Of a stretch of 64,000 nucleotides of DNA, positions 54,680 to 63,688 are shown in pieces (positions within the stretch are counted from its first letter, which is position 1; every line of letters begins with the position of its first letter). A model generated the notes under the pieces. That model was not told the DNA's origin. It saw nothing but the letters and a program-made list of their open reading frames with translations, and made no database searches. The translations under genes and the position numbers were made by a program. This stretch comes from Vibrio salinus (GTDB lineage Bacteria; Pseudomonadota; Gammaproteobacteria; Enterobacterales; Vibrionaceae). The stretch is from the NCBI RefSeq assembly GCF_021272385.1, contig NZ_JAJSDZ010000009.1, forward strand, positions 310,001 to 374,000, read 5' to 3'.

Positions 54680-55639
54680 ATGACAGATTTAACAATAGAG
54701 CAAATAGACGAACTGGAGATGTTAAGAGCGGTCATTGAAACGTCACCGGATGCTATTTTTGTTGCGACTGAATCCGGACATTACCTTCATGTATATGCCG
54801 GAAATGAGAGAACCTTTGACCTTGATTACCAGATGATAATTGGTAAGCATTTTACAGAGACTCACTCTCCCAAATGTTCATCAATGATTGAAGAAACGAT
54901 CAAAAATGCAATTGAAACGAATCTGACTCAGAAAGTGACGTATTCATTGAGGCCGGAAGAAATTTATTTTATAGCAGATAGTCATATTCCTGATGATGAT
55001 TATTGGTTTGAGGCCAGAGTAACGCCTTTGTCTCTTAAGCATTTTAAAGAGCGGATCATATTATGGAATGCAAGAGAAATTACCCAACGAGTTAAACTTG
55101 AACAGGAAGTCAGGTTACTGGTTGATCATGATGAGTTGACCGGAGTGTTTAGCCGAAGGCGGCTTATGATTTGTCTGTCTGAGTATTTTGCTGAATTCAG
55201 GCGGTACCAGAAAGATACGGCAGTTATTATGCTGGATATTGATGATTTTAAGAGTTGTAACGATCAATTTGGACATCTGTTTGGAGATAAGGTCATCAGA
55301 CAGGTTGCTCAGACTTGCTCAGCAGAATTAAGAGCGTGTGATATGTTCGGCCGTTTGGGAGGGGAAGAGTTTGCTGCGATTTTGCCTCATACGGGATTGA
55401 CTCAGGCCTGTGATTTAGCCGAGCGTTTACGTTTTGCTATTGAAACAACAGACTGTAAAACGGAAGATGGAAAAAGTGTTCATGTCACTGTGAGTATTGG
55501 TATTGCACAATTTGATGTCTCTGATGACGAAGACAGTAATGTGCTGAACCGGGCTGATAAGGCAATGTATGCGTCTAAACATTCCGGGAAAAATAAAACG
55601 ACGGTGTTTGGCGAATGTATCAGAACTAGGTGTAACTGA
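54680..55639 (+). CDS. PAS-GGDEF diguanylate cyclase
   Basis: Starts are ambiguous; I place it at the ATG at 54680, giving MTDLTIEQIDELEMLRAVIE just before the PAS domain. The frame is open from 54581. The PAS domain (ETSPDAIFVATESGHYLHVYAG) is followed by a GGDEF domain. The active site reads GRLGGEEF at about residue 226, a functional GGEEF variant, so it should make c-di-GMP. No I-site RxxD is obvious. It follows the AraC regulator. Confidence 0.88.
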   Translation: MTDLTIEQIDELEMLRAVIETSPDAIFVATESGHYLHVYAGNERTFDLDYQMIIGKHFTETHSPKCSSMIEETIKNAIETNLTQKVTYSLRPEEIYFIADSHIPDDDYWFEARVTPLSLKHFKERIILWNAREITQRVKLEQEVRLLVDHDELTGVFSRRRLMICLSEYFAEFRRYQKDTAVIMLDIDDFKSCNDQFGHLFGDKVIRQVAQTCSAELRACDMFGRLGGEEFAAILPHTGLTQACDLAERLRFAIETTDCKTEDGKSVHVTVSIGIAQFDVSDDEDSNVLNRADKAMYASKHSGKNKTTVFGECIRTRCN

Positions 55640-55695
55640 TAGAAAAGGAAGGAAAGGTACCCAGATTTCTCCGGGTACCATCGCGATCCTGGTGG

Positions 55696-57453
55696 CTAGA
55701 GATTATGGTGCTGTAAATAATGACCGGCCGCGTCCGGTCCCATGTATCGGGCCAACGTTTTTTCTTCGACTTTTCTTAAATCCACGACAATTAATCCATC
55801 CAGAGCATCGTTAAAGTCAGCATCTACATTAAAGCAGACAAACTTACCGTTCAGGCCCAGATATTGTCTTAGCAGAACCGGTACGCCTTTCCCGTCATCC
55901 ATTCTGGAAATAACTTTTGATAATAGCTGAACATCAGCAAGTGCACTGAGCAGGCAGTGATTCCAGTCCTGATTGTCTCTATTCTTCAACGGGTTTGTTG
56001 CCGCAACAAGTTTCGCTTGGTCGTTATCGTAGTAATGAAGTGCCATCGTCTGAGCAAGTAGTTGCCTTGCTTCATCACTGTAATCATTACTGATACTGAC
56101 CGGGCCGAATAAGTGCGTATAATCGGGATTGCGGCTGACGAACGTCGCGATGCCTTTCCAGAGTAACATGAGTGGAGCCATGCTTTTCTGGTATTCTCTG
56201 GCAACAACAGAGCGCCCCATTTCAATGGATTTACCCATATTGCTGATAAATGGCTCCTGATAACTGAACAGAGTGCTGGAATAGAGCCCTTTGATACCGA
56301 ATCGGGGTTGGATCTGATCGACTAATCCTAAGCGGTAAGCGCCAACCAACCGGTCATTTTCTCTGTCCCAGATAAAGAGATGAAGATACTCCTGATCGAA
56401 TTTATCAACATCCAGCGTGAGTCCGGTGCCTTCACCAACCTGCCTGAATGTAATTTCTCTGACTCGGCCAATCTCATGCAGAATGCATGGAATATCTTCG
56501 GCTTTTGCGCAATATACCTCAAATTCGTTATGGGACAGTAAATGCTGCTCCGGAGAGAGACTCTGCAGATCGGCTTTGAGTTCTGAAACCGGAAGCTGAG
56601 CGCAAACCGGAGGCAGGGGATGATCCTGCTCATTCTTATTGCGAACCTGTTTGGTAGCCGGATTGAGCAGATACGTGTTGAACCTCAGGTAGCTGACAAG
56701 CTGGCTGTGAGATAGCGTATTGACTTCTTTGTACCGGATTGGCTGACCGATATAGATACGAATGGGTTTGTTTTTCTTGTTCAGTAGCTCCCGTCCAAGC
56801 ATCAGAGTTCTTAATAGTGGGTGAATCTTACCTGCCATATAAAAACGTTTGGAGTTCTGGCCATTGATAAAAATCGGTACTGATGTGGCTTTGTGTTTAC
56901 GGATGAGCCGGCTTACTGAGCCACTCCACTCTTTGTCTTCGAGTTTTTGCTTTTTCCTGTCAACCAGATGAGAAACTTCACCGGCAGGGAAGATTAGCAG
57001 CAGTCCGCCTTTTTCCAGATGGCGGTGTGCACTTCTTAATGCATGCATATTGGAATACTGTGCGTTTTCTTCATTTAAAACATCGACACCAATAAATAAC
57101 TCATCCAGTTCCGGAACGGTTTTCAAATAATGATTCGCCAGAATCTGAATATCGGAACGAACGAAAAGCAGCAGTTCGGCGAGAATGACACCTTCTACAC
57201 AGCCGAGAGGGTGGTTTGCAACCACAACCGTTGGTCCTGTGGCCGGAACATTTTCCAGTGAACCTTTAGCAACATTGTAGTCAATGCCAAGAACTTCCAG
57301 AGTAAATCGTAAGAATTGCCGGGTGTTGCATCCTGCAGGGCGCTGATGATAGAAGCGGTCTAACTGACTGAGCCCCGTCGCCCATTCTGCAATATTTTCA
57401 CCCATTCCAAAGGGGGTTTTTCTCGGTAATTTAAAGGGACTGTTTGACAGCAT
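55696..57453 (-). CDS. olsF: OlsF-type bifunctional ornithine lipid synthase
   Basis: This 585-residue fusion has an N-terminal PlsC-type acyltransferase half (VVVANHPLGCVEGVILAELL, with LLIFPAGEVSHL as the second motif). Its C-terminal half is of the GNAT/OlsB type (EIGRVREITFRQVGEGTG, then DRLVGAYRLG). This is the domain order of OlsF, which makes ornithine lipids by N- and then O-acylation of ornithine. V. cholerae VC0489 is, to my knowledge, an OlsF and occupies the corresponding place downstream of pykF. Phosphate-limitation control is usual elsewhere; I see no Pho box. Confidence 0.85.
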   Translation of the reverse strand: MLSNSPFKLPRKTPFGMGENIAEWATGLSQLDRFYHQRPAGCNTRQFLRFTLEVLGIDYNVAKGSLENVPATGPTVVVANHPLGCVEGVILAELLLFVRSDIQILANHYLKTVPELDELFIGVDVLNEENAQYSNMHALRSAHRHLEKGGLLLIFPAGEVSHLVDRKKQKLEDKEWSGSVSRLIRKHKATSVPIFINGQNSKRFYMAGKIHPLLRTLMLGRELLNKKNKPIRIYIGQPIRYKEVNTLSHSQLVSYLRFNTYLLNPATKQVRNKNEQDHPLPPVCAQLPVSELKADLQSLSPEQHLLSHNEFEVYCAKAEDIPCILHEIGRVREITFRQVGEGTGLTLDVDKFDQEYLHLFIWDRENDRLVGAYRLGLVDQIQPRFGIKGLYSSTLFSYQEPFISNMGKSIEMGRSVVAREYQKSMAPLMLLWKGIATFVSRNPDYTHLFGPVSISNDYSDEARQLLAQTMALHYYDNDQAKLVAATNPLKNRDNQDWNHCLLSALADVQLLSKVISRMDDGKGVPVLLRQYLGLNGKFVCFNVDADFNDALDGLIVVDLRKVEEKTLARYMGPDAAGHYLQHHNL

Positions 57454-57779
57454 ATAAAAACCTCATGTCCGTATCTTATGCTTTATGTTAAGAAGGATAT
57501 GTGTCATTAACGCTTCAGTTTAATGAGGCTTTTATTGCAAATGTTTTACCTGAAGGGACGATGGTGTACAGCCCGAAGAGTACTTGGCCTATGATAAGCT
57601 AAATACTAATAATGAATTTATCTTATTGTTTATCATTAGATAATTGGTTTTTCTGAAATCGATAATGAGTTTTTGGGTTCCGGTAACCCAATTACTTATA
57701 GCAATCCATGAGAGGGTTGTGTATAAAACAGAGAAAAGAATGTTTTCTAACCGAAGCCGTACTGTAAGGAGAATCAGGT
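57454..57779. promoter_or_regulatory. olsF-marC divergent intergenic region
   Basis: These 326 bp separate divergent olsF and the MarC-family gene. They contain promoters for both and an AAGGAG ribosome binding site at about 57766-57771. A short plus-strand frame at 57644 reads into the MarC gene in another frame and is not supported. Confidence 0.5.
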
Positions 57780-58421
57780 TTGGACGTAATAGTGACGCAT
57801 GCCATTTCTGTATTCATGGGTTTTTTTGCCATTATGAACCCCATCGCGAATACGCCTGTTTTTTTAGGGCTGACTTCAGAAGAAACGCATGAGCAGAGAA
57901 AAAAAGTGGCATTGATGGCCTTAGCTCTCAGCTTTATTATTGTGGCTGTGTTTGCCGTTGCCGGAAAAATGATTTTTGATTTGTTCGGAATTACCCTGCC
58001 GGCTTTCCGGATTACGGGTGGTGTGTTAGTCGCTCTGGTCGGATATCACATGCTGCAGGGAGGACAACATTCATCCATTCAGCATCCGAGTGATGAAGAT
58101 AAAGAAAGCAGTATGGATGCTATTATGAATATTGCCATTTCACCTCTGGCCATGCCTATTCTTGCCGGGCCAGGTACGATAGCGACGGCGATTAATTTTT
58201 CATCCTCCGGCCGTATCAGTGATTTGGTCGTGACTGTGGGTGCTTTTTTTGTTCTGTGCCTTATTAGTTATATATTTTTTATTTTTGGCGAAAAATTTGT
58301 TCGTTATCTTGGAGATAATGGCATCAAGGTTGTGACCCGTCTAATGGGGCTGATTCTGGCCGTCATTGGTGTTCAGATGCTGATTGCAGGTATCGGAGGT
58401 GCTATTACCCAACTGCACTGA
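57780..58421 (+). CDS. MarC-family integral membrane protein
   Basis: The 213-residue protein starts at TTG 57780, supported by AAGGAG with ideal spacing; no ATG is well placed until about residue 13. It has about six hydrophobic helices and the MarC/YhgN patterns FMGFFAIMNPIANTPVFLGL, FRITGGVLVALVGYHML and ISPLAMPILAGPGTIATAI. Members are membrane proteins without a confirmed function; older links to multiple-antibiotic resistance were not upheld. Confidence 0.92.
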   Translation: MDVIVTHAISVFMGFFAIMNPIANTPVFLGLTSEETHEQRKKVALMALALSFIIVAVFAVAGKMIFDLFGITLPAFRITGGVLVALVGYHMLQGGQHSSIQHPSDEDKESSMDAIMNIAISPLAMPILAGPGTIATAINFSSSGRISDLVVTVGAFFVLCLISYIFFIFGEKFVRYLGDNGIKVVTRLMGLILAVIGVQMLIAGIGGAITQLH

Positions 58422-58507
58422 TATTCTTTCCGGATTATGGACGGTTTGGTTGATGTGAACTAATATGATACAAAGGGAATATAGGGCAGCCAGAGTAAGG
58501 AGTAAAA

Positions 58508-59974
58508 ATGGTCAGCTATGAGGTAGGATCAAGAAGTACGGGGTGGCTGCTCGCTATTTCTATTGCTCTTTTTCTTATTCTCGATTTAAGTCTGTTAGGC
58601 CTGAACTTTCGAATAACCAAAGAAGTATCTGAAGATGCTTTGGTGATAAATTTGGCCGGTCGTCAGAGAATGCTAACACAACGGATGTCAAAAGTTGCGT
58701 TTCAGATAGATCCGGAACAGGTGTCTTCTCCGGAGTCGAAAGTTCTGATGACGCGTTTCCATGATGCTTACTGGCTGTTTACAAAGACGCTGGATGCGTT
58801 TTATTACGGTGGAGAGATTAGAGATGCTGAACTCAACACCGTCACGATTAACCGTATTAATATCCCGGAAGCCAGAGACATCTTATTTCATGCCCGTAAA
58901 CTTAGCCTTCATCTTGCCCCATTAATTAAAACTATCACGGATAAAGGACTGACCGGGACCAGCCTTGCTAAGGTGAAAAAGATACTGGTTAGCACTGATG
59001 AAGAAATGCTGGGTATGATGAATCGGCTTACGGTGATTGTTGAAAAGAACTCGAAGCAGAAAACAAGAACCTTGCGGATGATCCAGCTTGTCACCTTCTG
59101 TCTGGCTTTACTCAATTTTGCCGAAATTATCCGGTTGTTCCGGAAAATTCATAACCAGTCTAAAGACATGGTGAGCATTCTTGATGCGCTTTTTCAGTCC
59201 ACTAACGCGGCGCTGATTGTATTCTCAGCCGATCAGCGAGTGTTAATGAGTAATCAGTTTGCCTGCCATTTTCTGGGATATTCTGCCCGCGAGCTGAAAA
59301 ATATGAACCGAAATGCATTGTTATTAGAAGGCTCCGGGAAAGATGGTAGTGAGAAATGCCTGACAATCGATGGGAAAGAAATTGATGTTGAGGTGAATGA
59401 AAGAACGGTTATCCATAAAGGAAATAAACTGAGTGTATTGACCATTATGGATATTTCCACTCATGTTGAAAGAGAAAGAAATGATCCGTTAACCGGTATA
59501 CAGAATAGGCACGCTTTATCTCTGGCCCTTGATATAAAATCTGAACAGGTACAGACTATCGGCGGACGGTTTGCCTGCTTTTTTCTGGATCTTGATAATT
59601 TTAAAGTAATTAATGATCAGTACGGTCATGAGGCTGGGGATAATGTTCTGAAATGTTTTGCTGGTCGTCTGAAACATACTCTAAGAGACAGTGATTTAAT
59701 TTATCGCTTTGGCGGCGATGAATTTATTATTCTGGTTGATCTGACCGCGGATAATAAATCCATTGATTCTATTTTTCAGAAACTGGACTCGATGATGCGA
59801 CAGCCGTTCAGCCTGTCATCACTGATTTCGGTTAGGCTTTCACTGAGTGCCGGGGTTGCTGTTTATCCTGACGATACTACGGATACAGATGAGCTGCTAA
59901 ACATGGCAGACAGGTCAATGTACCGTACCAAGAATGGTACGAAAAAAGAAATTGTATATCAGCAAATTAGCTAA
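58508..59974 (+). CDS. Diguanylate cyclase with PilJ-like sensor and PAS domains
   Basis: The 488-residue protein follows a strong AAGGAG site. It has TM1 at about 14-32, a periplasmic domain with the PilJ/nitrate-sensor motif LAGRQRMLTQRMSK, TM2 at about 195-210, a PAS domain (DALFQSTNAALIVFSADQRVL) and a GGDEF domain. The active site is intact, YRFGGDEFIIL at about residues 399-409, so it should make c-di-GMP. It is monocistronic and terminated by a strong hairpin. Confidence 0.9.
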   Translation: MVSYEVGSRSTGWLLAISIALFLILDLSLLGLNFRITKEVSEDALVINLAGRQRMLTQRMSKVAFQIDPEQVSSPESKVLMTRFHDAYWLFTKTLDAFYYGGEIRDAELNTVTINRINIPEARDILFHARKLSLHLAPLIKTITDKGLTGTSLAKVKKILVSTDEEMLGMMNRLTVIVEKNSKQKTRTLRMIQLVTFCLALLNFAEIIRLFRKIHNQSKDMVSILDALFQSTNAALIVFSADQRVLMSNQFACHFLGYSARELKNMNRNALLLEGSGKDGSEKCLTIDGKEIDVEVNERTVIHKGNKLSVLTIMDISTHVERERNDPLTGIQNRHALSLALDIKSEQVQTIGGRFACFFLDLDNFKVINDQYGHEAGDNVLKCFAGRLKHTLRDSDLIYRFGGDEFIILVDLTADNKSIDSIFQKLDSMMRQPFSLSSLISVRLSLSAGVAVYPDDTTDTDELLNMADRSMYRTKNGTKKEIVYQQIS

Positions 59975-60002
59975 GGCAGGCGATAAAAGCCTGCCTTTTC
60001 CG
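59973..60002 (+). terminator. Terminator after the diguanylate cyclase
   Basis: Arms aaggcaggc (59973-59981) and gcctgcctt (59989-59997) form a nine-pair stem around gataaaa, followed by tttccg. Confidence 0.8.
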
Positions 60003-60024
60003 TTTGATGTTATTGTCCAGATAT

Positions 60025-61170
60025 TCAGACGATGGCCGAATTAAGGATCTCTTTTGCAACATCCGGTGTGATGGACTGACTCTCTCCTAATGCGACCATT
60101 CCGTGCTGTTTTAATTTTTGGATTACAATTTCAACCGCTTTCTCTTTGGTTTCTTCATAATCTTTGAATTGCGTAGATACCCCTAGCTGGTGGTAAAAGG
60201 CTTCAATGGCATCAATCGTTTCTTCTGCTGAACAAGTGTTTTTCAGTCCAAAAACATTGCGACCCATCTGTTCCAGCTTTTCCCGTTTGGCATCAATCTG
60301 ACTACGTAACAATGACGGGTGAATGATTGCCAGTGAACGGGCATGATCGACTCCCCATAGCGCGGTGAATTCATGGCCAATCATGTGTGTGGCCCAGTCC
60401 TGAGGCACACCGGCACCAATCAGTCCGTTCAGAGCCTGGTTTGCTGACCACATCAGATTTGCCCGCCACTGATCGTTATCCCGGTCAGCGAATTGTTCTC
60501 CTAACACTTTCAGACTTTTCAGCAGACCTTCTGCGTAGTTATCCTGAACATAAGCATTAACAGGGTAAGTAATATACTGCTCGCAGACATGGACCCAGGC
60601 ATCAACCAGTCCGTTTAGCAACTGGCGTTCCGGCAGTGTTTTCATCACATCCGGATCAAGAACGGCGAATTTAGGCTGAGCGGGGATGGCTTTAAGGACC
60701 AGTTTATCATGCGTTTCTTTTTTGGTAATGACGGCACCACAGTTGGATTCTGAGCCAGTTGCCGGCAGAGTTAGAATTGCGCCAACCTGAATCGCATCCC
60801 TGACATCGGATTTTTTTGTCAGGAGATCCCAGCCATCGCCATCGTATTTTGCCGCCGCAGAAATGTATTTTGAACCATCGATTACGGAACCGCCACCTAC
60901 AGCTAAAATGAAGCCGATGTTTTCAGACTTCGCTATTGCAACGGCTTTGTCGAGGGTTTCTTTTGTCGGGTTTGGTTCAACTCCGGAAAATTCCAGCCAG
61001 GTATGTTGGTCAAGCGCTTCTTTAACCTGATCATAGACACCGTTTTTTTTAATCGACCCTCCGCCATAGACAACCAGTACCTTTTTATCTGTAGGAATTG
61101 CCTGAGTAATCGTTGCGATTTGACCCTGACCAAAGAAAATTTGAGTTGGATTTGAATACGTAAATTGCAT
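60025..61170 (-). CDS. yqhD: Iron-dependent aldehyde reductase (YqhD-like)
   Basis: I start at the ATG at 61170, giving 381 residues beginning MQFTYSNPTQIFFGQGQIA; a longer open N-terminal extension of 63 codons is unlikely. It is an iron-type group III alcohol dehydrogenase. Cofactor-loop motifs are VLVVYGGGSIKKNGVYDQV and LAVGGGSVIDGSKYIS, and metal-binding residues lie in VDAWVHVCEQYI and GHEFTALWGVDHARSL. E. coli YqhD reduces reactive aldehydes with NADPH. Divergent to an AraC-family gene resembling YqhC. Confidence 0.85.
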   Translation of the reverse strand: MQFTYSNPTQIFFGQGQIATITQAIPTDKKVLVVYGGGSIKKNGVYDQVKEALDQHTWLEFSGVEPNPTKETLDKAVAIAKSENIGFILAVGGGSVIDGSKYISAAAKYDGDGWDLLTKKSDVRDAIQVGAILTLPATGSESNCGAVITKKETHDKLVLKAIPAQPKFAVLDPDVMKTLPERQLLNGLVDAWVHVCEQYITYPVNAYVQDNYAEGLLKSLKVLGEQFADRDNDQWRANLMWSANQALNGLIGAGVPQDWATHMIGHEFTALWGVDHARSLAIIHPSLLRSQIDAKREKLEQMGRNVFGLKNTCSAEETIDAIEAFYHQLGVSTQFKDYEETKEKAVEIVIQKLKQHGMVALGESQSITPDVAKEILNSAIV

Positions 61171-61294
61171 CACATTTCCTTTTCTGATAGACATGTACTT
61201 TTTTGTTTTACCATGTGCATAATAGTACTTAAATTTATAGTTACATAGGCTGGATTCTCCATATTTAATGCCTATTTCTACAGGATTGCATTTT

Positions 61295-62185
61295 ATGTCA
61301 TTAATCAAGCTGTTAGAAACGTACATTGAACAGAATGAATTACAGTCGCTTGATGGCATTCATCAGACGCAGATACCGGGAGTCCTCATTTACCGCAGTC
61401 CTTATGGCAGCGATAGGCAGCCGTTGGTTTACCAGTCGGGAATTCTGATTTTGGCTCAGGGCTATAAGAATATTTATCTGGATCAACAGTCGGTGACCTA
61501 TGGAGCGAATGACTATCTGGTGGTGGGCGTGCCTTTACCTTTAGAGTGTGAATCTTTTGTGGAAGAGGGGAAGCCATTATTGGGTATTTCCATCCGGATT
61601 CCTCCGGGTGTATTGCAAAAGGTGGTGCAGAAAATTGAAGCATCCGGATACAGCCGGAAACCGGGCACCTGCGAGTTAGGGTGTGGGCTGCGATCCGTGT
61701 CGATGGGAAAAGATATTCAGGATGCATCCATCCGGTTAACGGCATCACTGTGTCATGATCTGGAAGCGAAAGTGCTGGGTGAATCGTTGCTGGAGGAGCT
61801 TATTTTCCGGGTGCTGATGAGCAAAGAAGGGCATGTTTTGTTCGATCTGGCTCATCAGGAAGGGCATTACGCCCGGGTTGCGGGGATTCTGAACCGGGTT
61901 CATCAGGACTATAGCCAAAACCTGACAATCAACGATTTGGCAAAAGATGCCAACATGAGCATTTCGGCTTTCCATCAGGCCTTTCGTCATGTGACCATGG
62001 AATCGCCTTTGCAGTACATTAAAAAAGTCAGACTGAATAAGGCAAAGGAGCTGATTCAGCTTGAAGGCCGTAAAGTTAATGAGGCGGCCCGCATGGTGGG
62101 TTACACCAGTCCTTCACAGTTTCACCGAGAATATAAACGTCTGTTTAAAGAGACCCCGGGAGACCGAAAACAAAGTGCTTATTAA
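61295..62185 (+). CDS. yqhC: AraC-family regulator, probable YqhC-like aldehyde sensor
   Basis: I use the ATG at 61295 (AGGATTGC upstream), giving 296 residues starting MSLIKLLETYIEQNE; an ATG nine codons earlier is also open. The AraC_N ligand domain (IPGVLIYRSPYGSDRQPLVYQSG) is followed by two helix-turn-helix units (LTINDLAKDANMSISAFHQAFR and VNEAARMVGYTSPSQFHREYK). It is divergent from the YqhD-like gene, as yqhC is in E. coli, where YqhC activates yqhD in response to aldehydes. Confidence 0.8.
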   Translation: MSLIKLLETYIEQNELQSLDGIHQTQIPGVLIYRSPYGSDRQPLVYQSGILILAQGYKNIYLDQQSVTYGANDYLVVGVPLPLECESFVEEGKPLLGISIRIPPGVLQKVVQKIEASGYSRKPGTCELGCGLRSVSMGKDIQDASIRLTASLCHDLEAKVLGESLLEELIFRVLMSKEGHVLFDLAHQEGHYARVAGILNRVHQDYSQNLTINDLAKDANMSISAFHQAFRHVTMESPLQYIKKVRLNKAKELIQLEGRKVNEAARMVGYTSPSQFHREYKRLFKETPGDRKQSAY

Positions 62186-62434
62186 GAAGAGAAACTTGTC
62201 TTTTTCTTTCCTTACAGCATACGCTTTCACTTTTCTTTCAGTAAGATAAATCTTAACTAATTGTCATATATGGCTTTTATTTAAATGTAAGAACAAAAAG
62301 TGTGCAAGGTCACATTTTTTGTTTTTCTAACACGTCATTTTTGTTTGTTTTTGTTTGTCTGGTTTTTGTTTGAGTTCTCTCTCATCTATCTGAACTGAAC
62401 TTTATAAAATAACGTCATCAAAAAGGGTTTGGGT
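62186..62434. other. AT-rich gap before the DeoR-ribokinase gene
   Basis: About 250 bp, T-rich near 62310-62370. It contains the promoter of the next operon and no supported gene. AAGGG lies 8-12 bases before the ATG at 62435. Confidence 0.45.
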
Positions 62435-63661
62435 ATGTATCGAGAAAGACGCCGGGAACAGATTATTAGTGTATTGCGCCGTCAGGGACAATTGAGCGTA
62501 AGCCATCTTGCGGATGTGTTTAAAGTTACGAAAGAAACGATCCGATCGGATCTTCAACATCTGCAAAAAGCCGGGCTGGTTACCCGGTATCATGGCGGTG
62601 CTTCTCTGAAAAAGCACTTAATGCAAGCTGAATTAACACATGATGGCGATTTAAATATCAGCCATTTAATGCAGTCTCAGCGTCAAAGTCATCACATGGT
62701 TCAGAAAGGAAGACCGGACACAATGATTGGGAAAGTATGCGTATTTGGTTCTTTTAATGTGGATATTGTGGCGAAAGTTCCCCGTTTCCCTAAAAACGGG
62801 GAAACACTGGTGGCCCGAGAAGCCACGTTTGGACCCGGAGGAAAAGGAGCTAATCAGGCTCTGGCTGCAAACCGGGCCGGTGCAAAGGTTCATTTTGCAA
62901 CAAAAGTTGGAAACGATCAGTTTAATTCCTTTGCCCAGAATCATCTCGAATCCTGTGGTATTGATTCGTTCACGCTCTATGAATCAGAGACCGAATCAAC
63001 CGGAAGTGCAGTTATTTATGTTAACGATGAAGGTGAAAATATTATTGCAATTTCTCCGGGGGCCAATAAGCAGGTAACCAGTGAAGAAGTGGCAGAGCTG
63101 ATGCCTTTCATTAATGATTCGAAGGTGTTGCTGGTTCAGTTAGAAAATAATTTTGATGCGCTTGATGGGGTTATCCAACTGGCGAATGGCTTAAAAGTAC
63201 AGGTTATTCTTAATCCGGCGCCTTATGCGGCAGAGGTTGAGCGTTTTTTACCAAAGATTGATCTGATTACCCCCAATGAGACTGAAGCTTCTGCGATGTC
63301 CGGTGTTGAAGTGTTAGATGTGGAATCGGCTAAAAGAGCGTCTTCTATCATTCATCAGAAAGGTGCGAAATCGGTATTGATCACTTTGGGTAAGCAGGGT
63401 GTCGTTATCTTTAATGGCGAAAATCATTACCACATTCCGGCTTATTCGGCGGTGGCCGTCGATACAACCGGTGCGGGAGATGCTTTCAACGGGGCATTGG
63501 CCGCGTCTTTAGCCAAAGGAATGAACCTGTCTCAGGCTGCACATTATGCGACGGCGTTCGCGTCATTAGCGGTAGAAAAAGAGGGTGCCGCAAATATGCC
63601 GAATGAAGCGGAAGTCGAAGCCCGCATGGTTCAACAACAAATTTCTGTGACCGCGATTTAG
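62435..63661 (+). CDS. Fused DeoR-type regulator and ribokinase-family sugar kinase
   Basis: The 408-residue protein starts at ATG 62435 and has an N-terminal DeoR winged helix (RREQIISVLRRQGQLSVSHL, with TKETIRSDLQHLQKAGLVTR) covering roughly residues 1-65. A linker of about 35 residues follows, then a complete PfkB/ribokinase domain from VCVFGSFNVDIVAKVPRFP, with FGPGGKGANQALAANRAG and the catalytic DTTGAGDAFNGALA. The fusion probably lets the kinase's sugar ligand control DNA binding. A DapA-family gene follows after 27 bp, so a sugar-catabolic operon is likely. Confidence 0.88.
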   Translation: MYRERRREQIISVLRRQGQLSVSHLADVFKVTKETIRSDLQHLQKAGLVTRYHGGASLKKHLMQAELTHDGDLNISHLMQSQRQSHHMVQKGRPDTMIGKVCVFGSFNVDIVAKVPRFPKNGETLVAREATFGPGGKGANQALAANRAGAKVHFATKVGNDQFNSFAQNHLESCGIDSFTLYESETESTGSAVIYVNDEGENIIAISPGANKQVTSEEVAELMPFINDSKVLLVQLENNFDALDGVIQLANGLKVQVILNPAPYAAEVERFLPKIDLITPNETEASAMSGVEVLDVESAKRASSIIHQKGAKSVLITLGKQGVVIFNGENHYHIPAYSAVAVDTTGAGDAFNGALAASLAKGMNLSQAAHYATAFASLAVEKEGAANMPNEAEVEARMVQQQISVTAI

Positions 63662-63688
63662 CCGGTTACTATTAGTAGGACAGAGAAA

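Noticed and set aside
55656..55679. ggtaccc/gggtacc palindrome after the PAS-GGDEF gene as a terminator
   Set aside because: The stem is short with a long loop and no T-run on either strand.
60025..61359. A longer alcohol dehydrogenase starting at 61359
   Set aside because: The extra 63 residues would overlap the divergent AraC gene and have no counterpart in the family; the ATG at 61170 gives the standard length.
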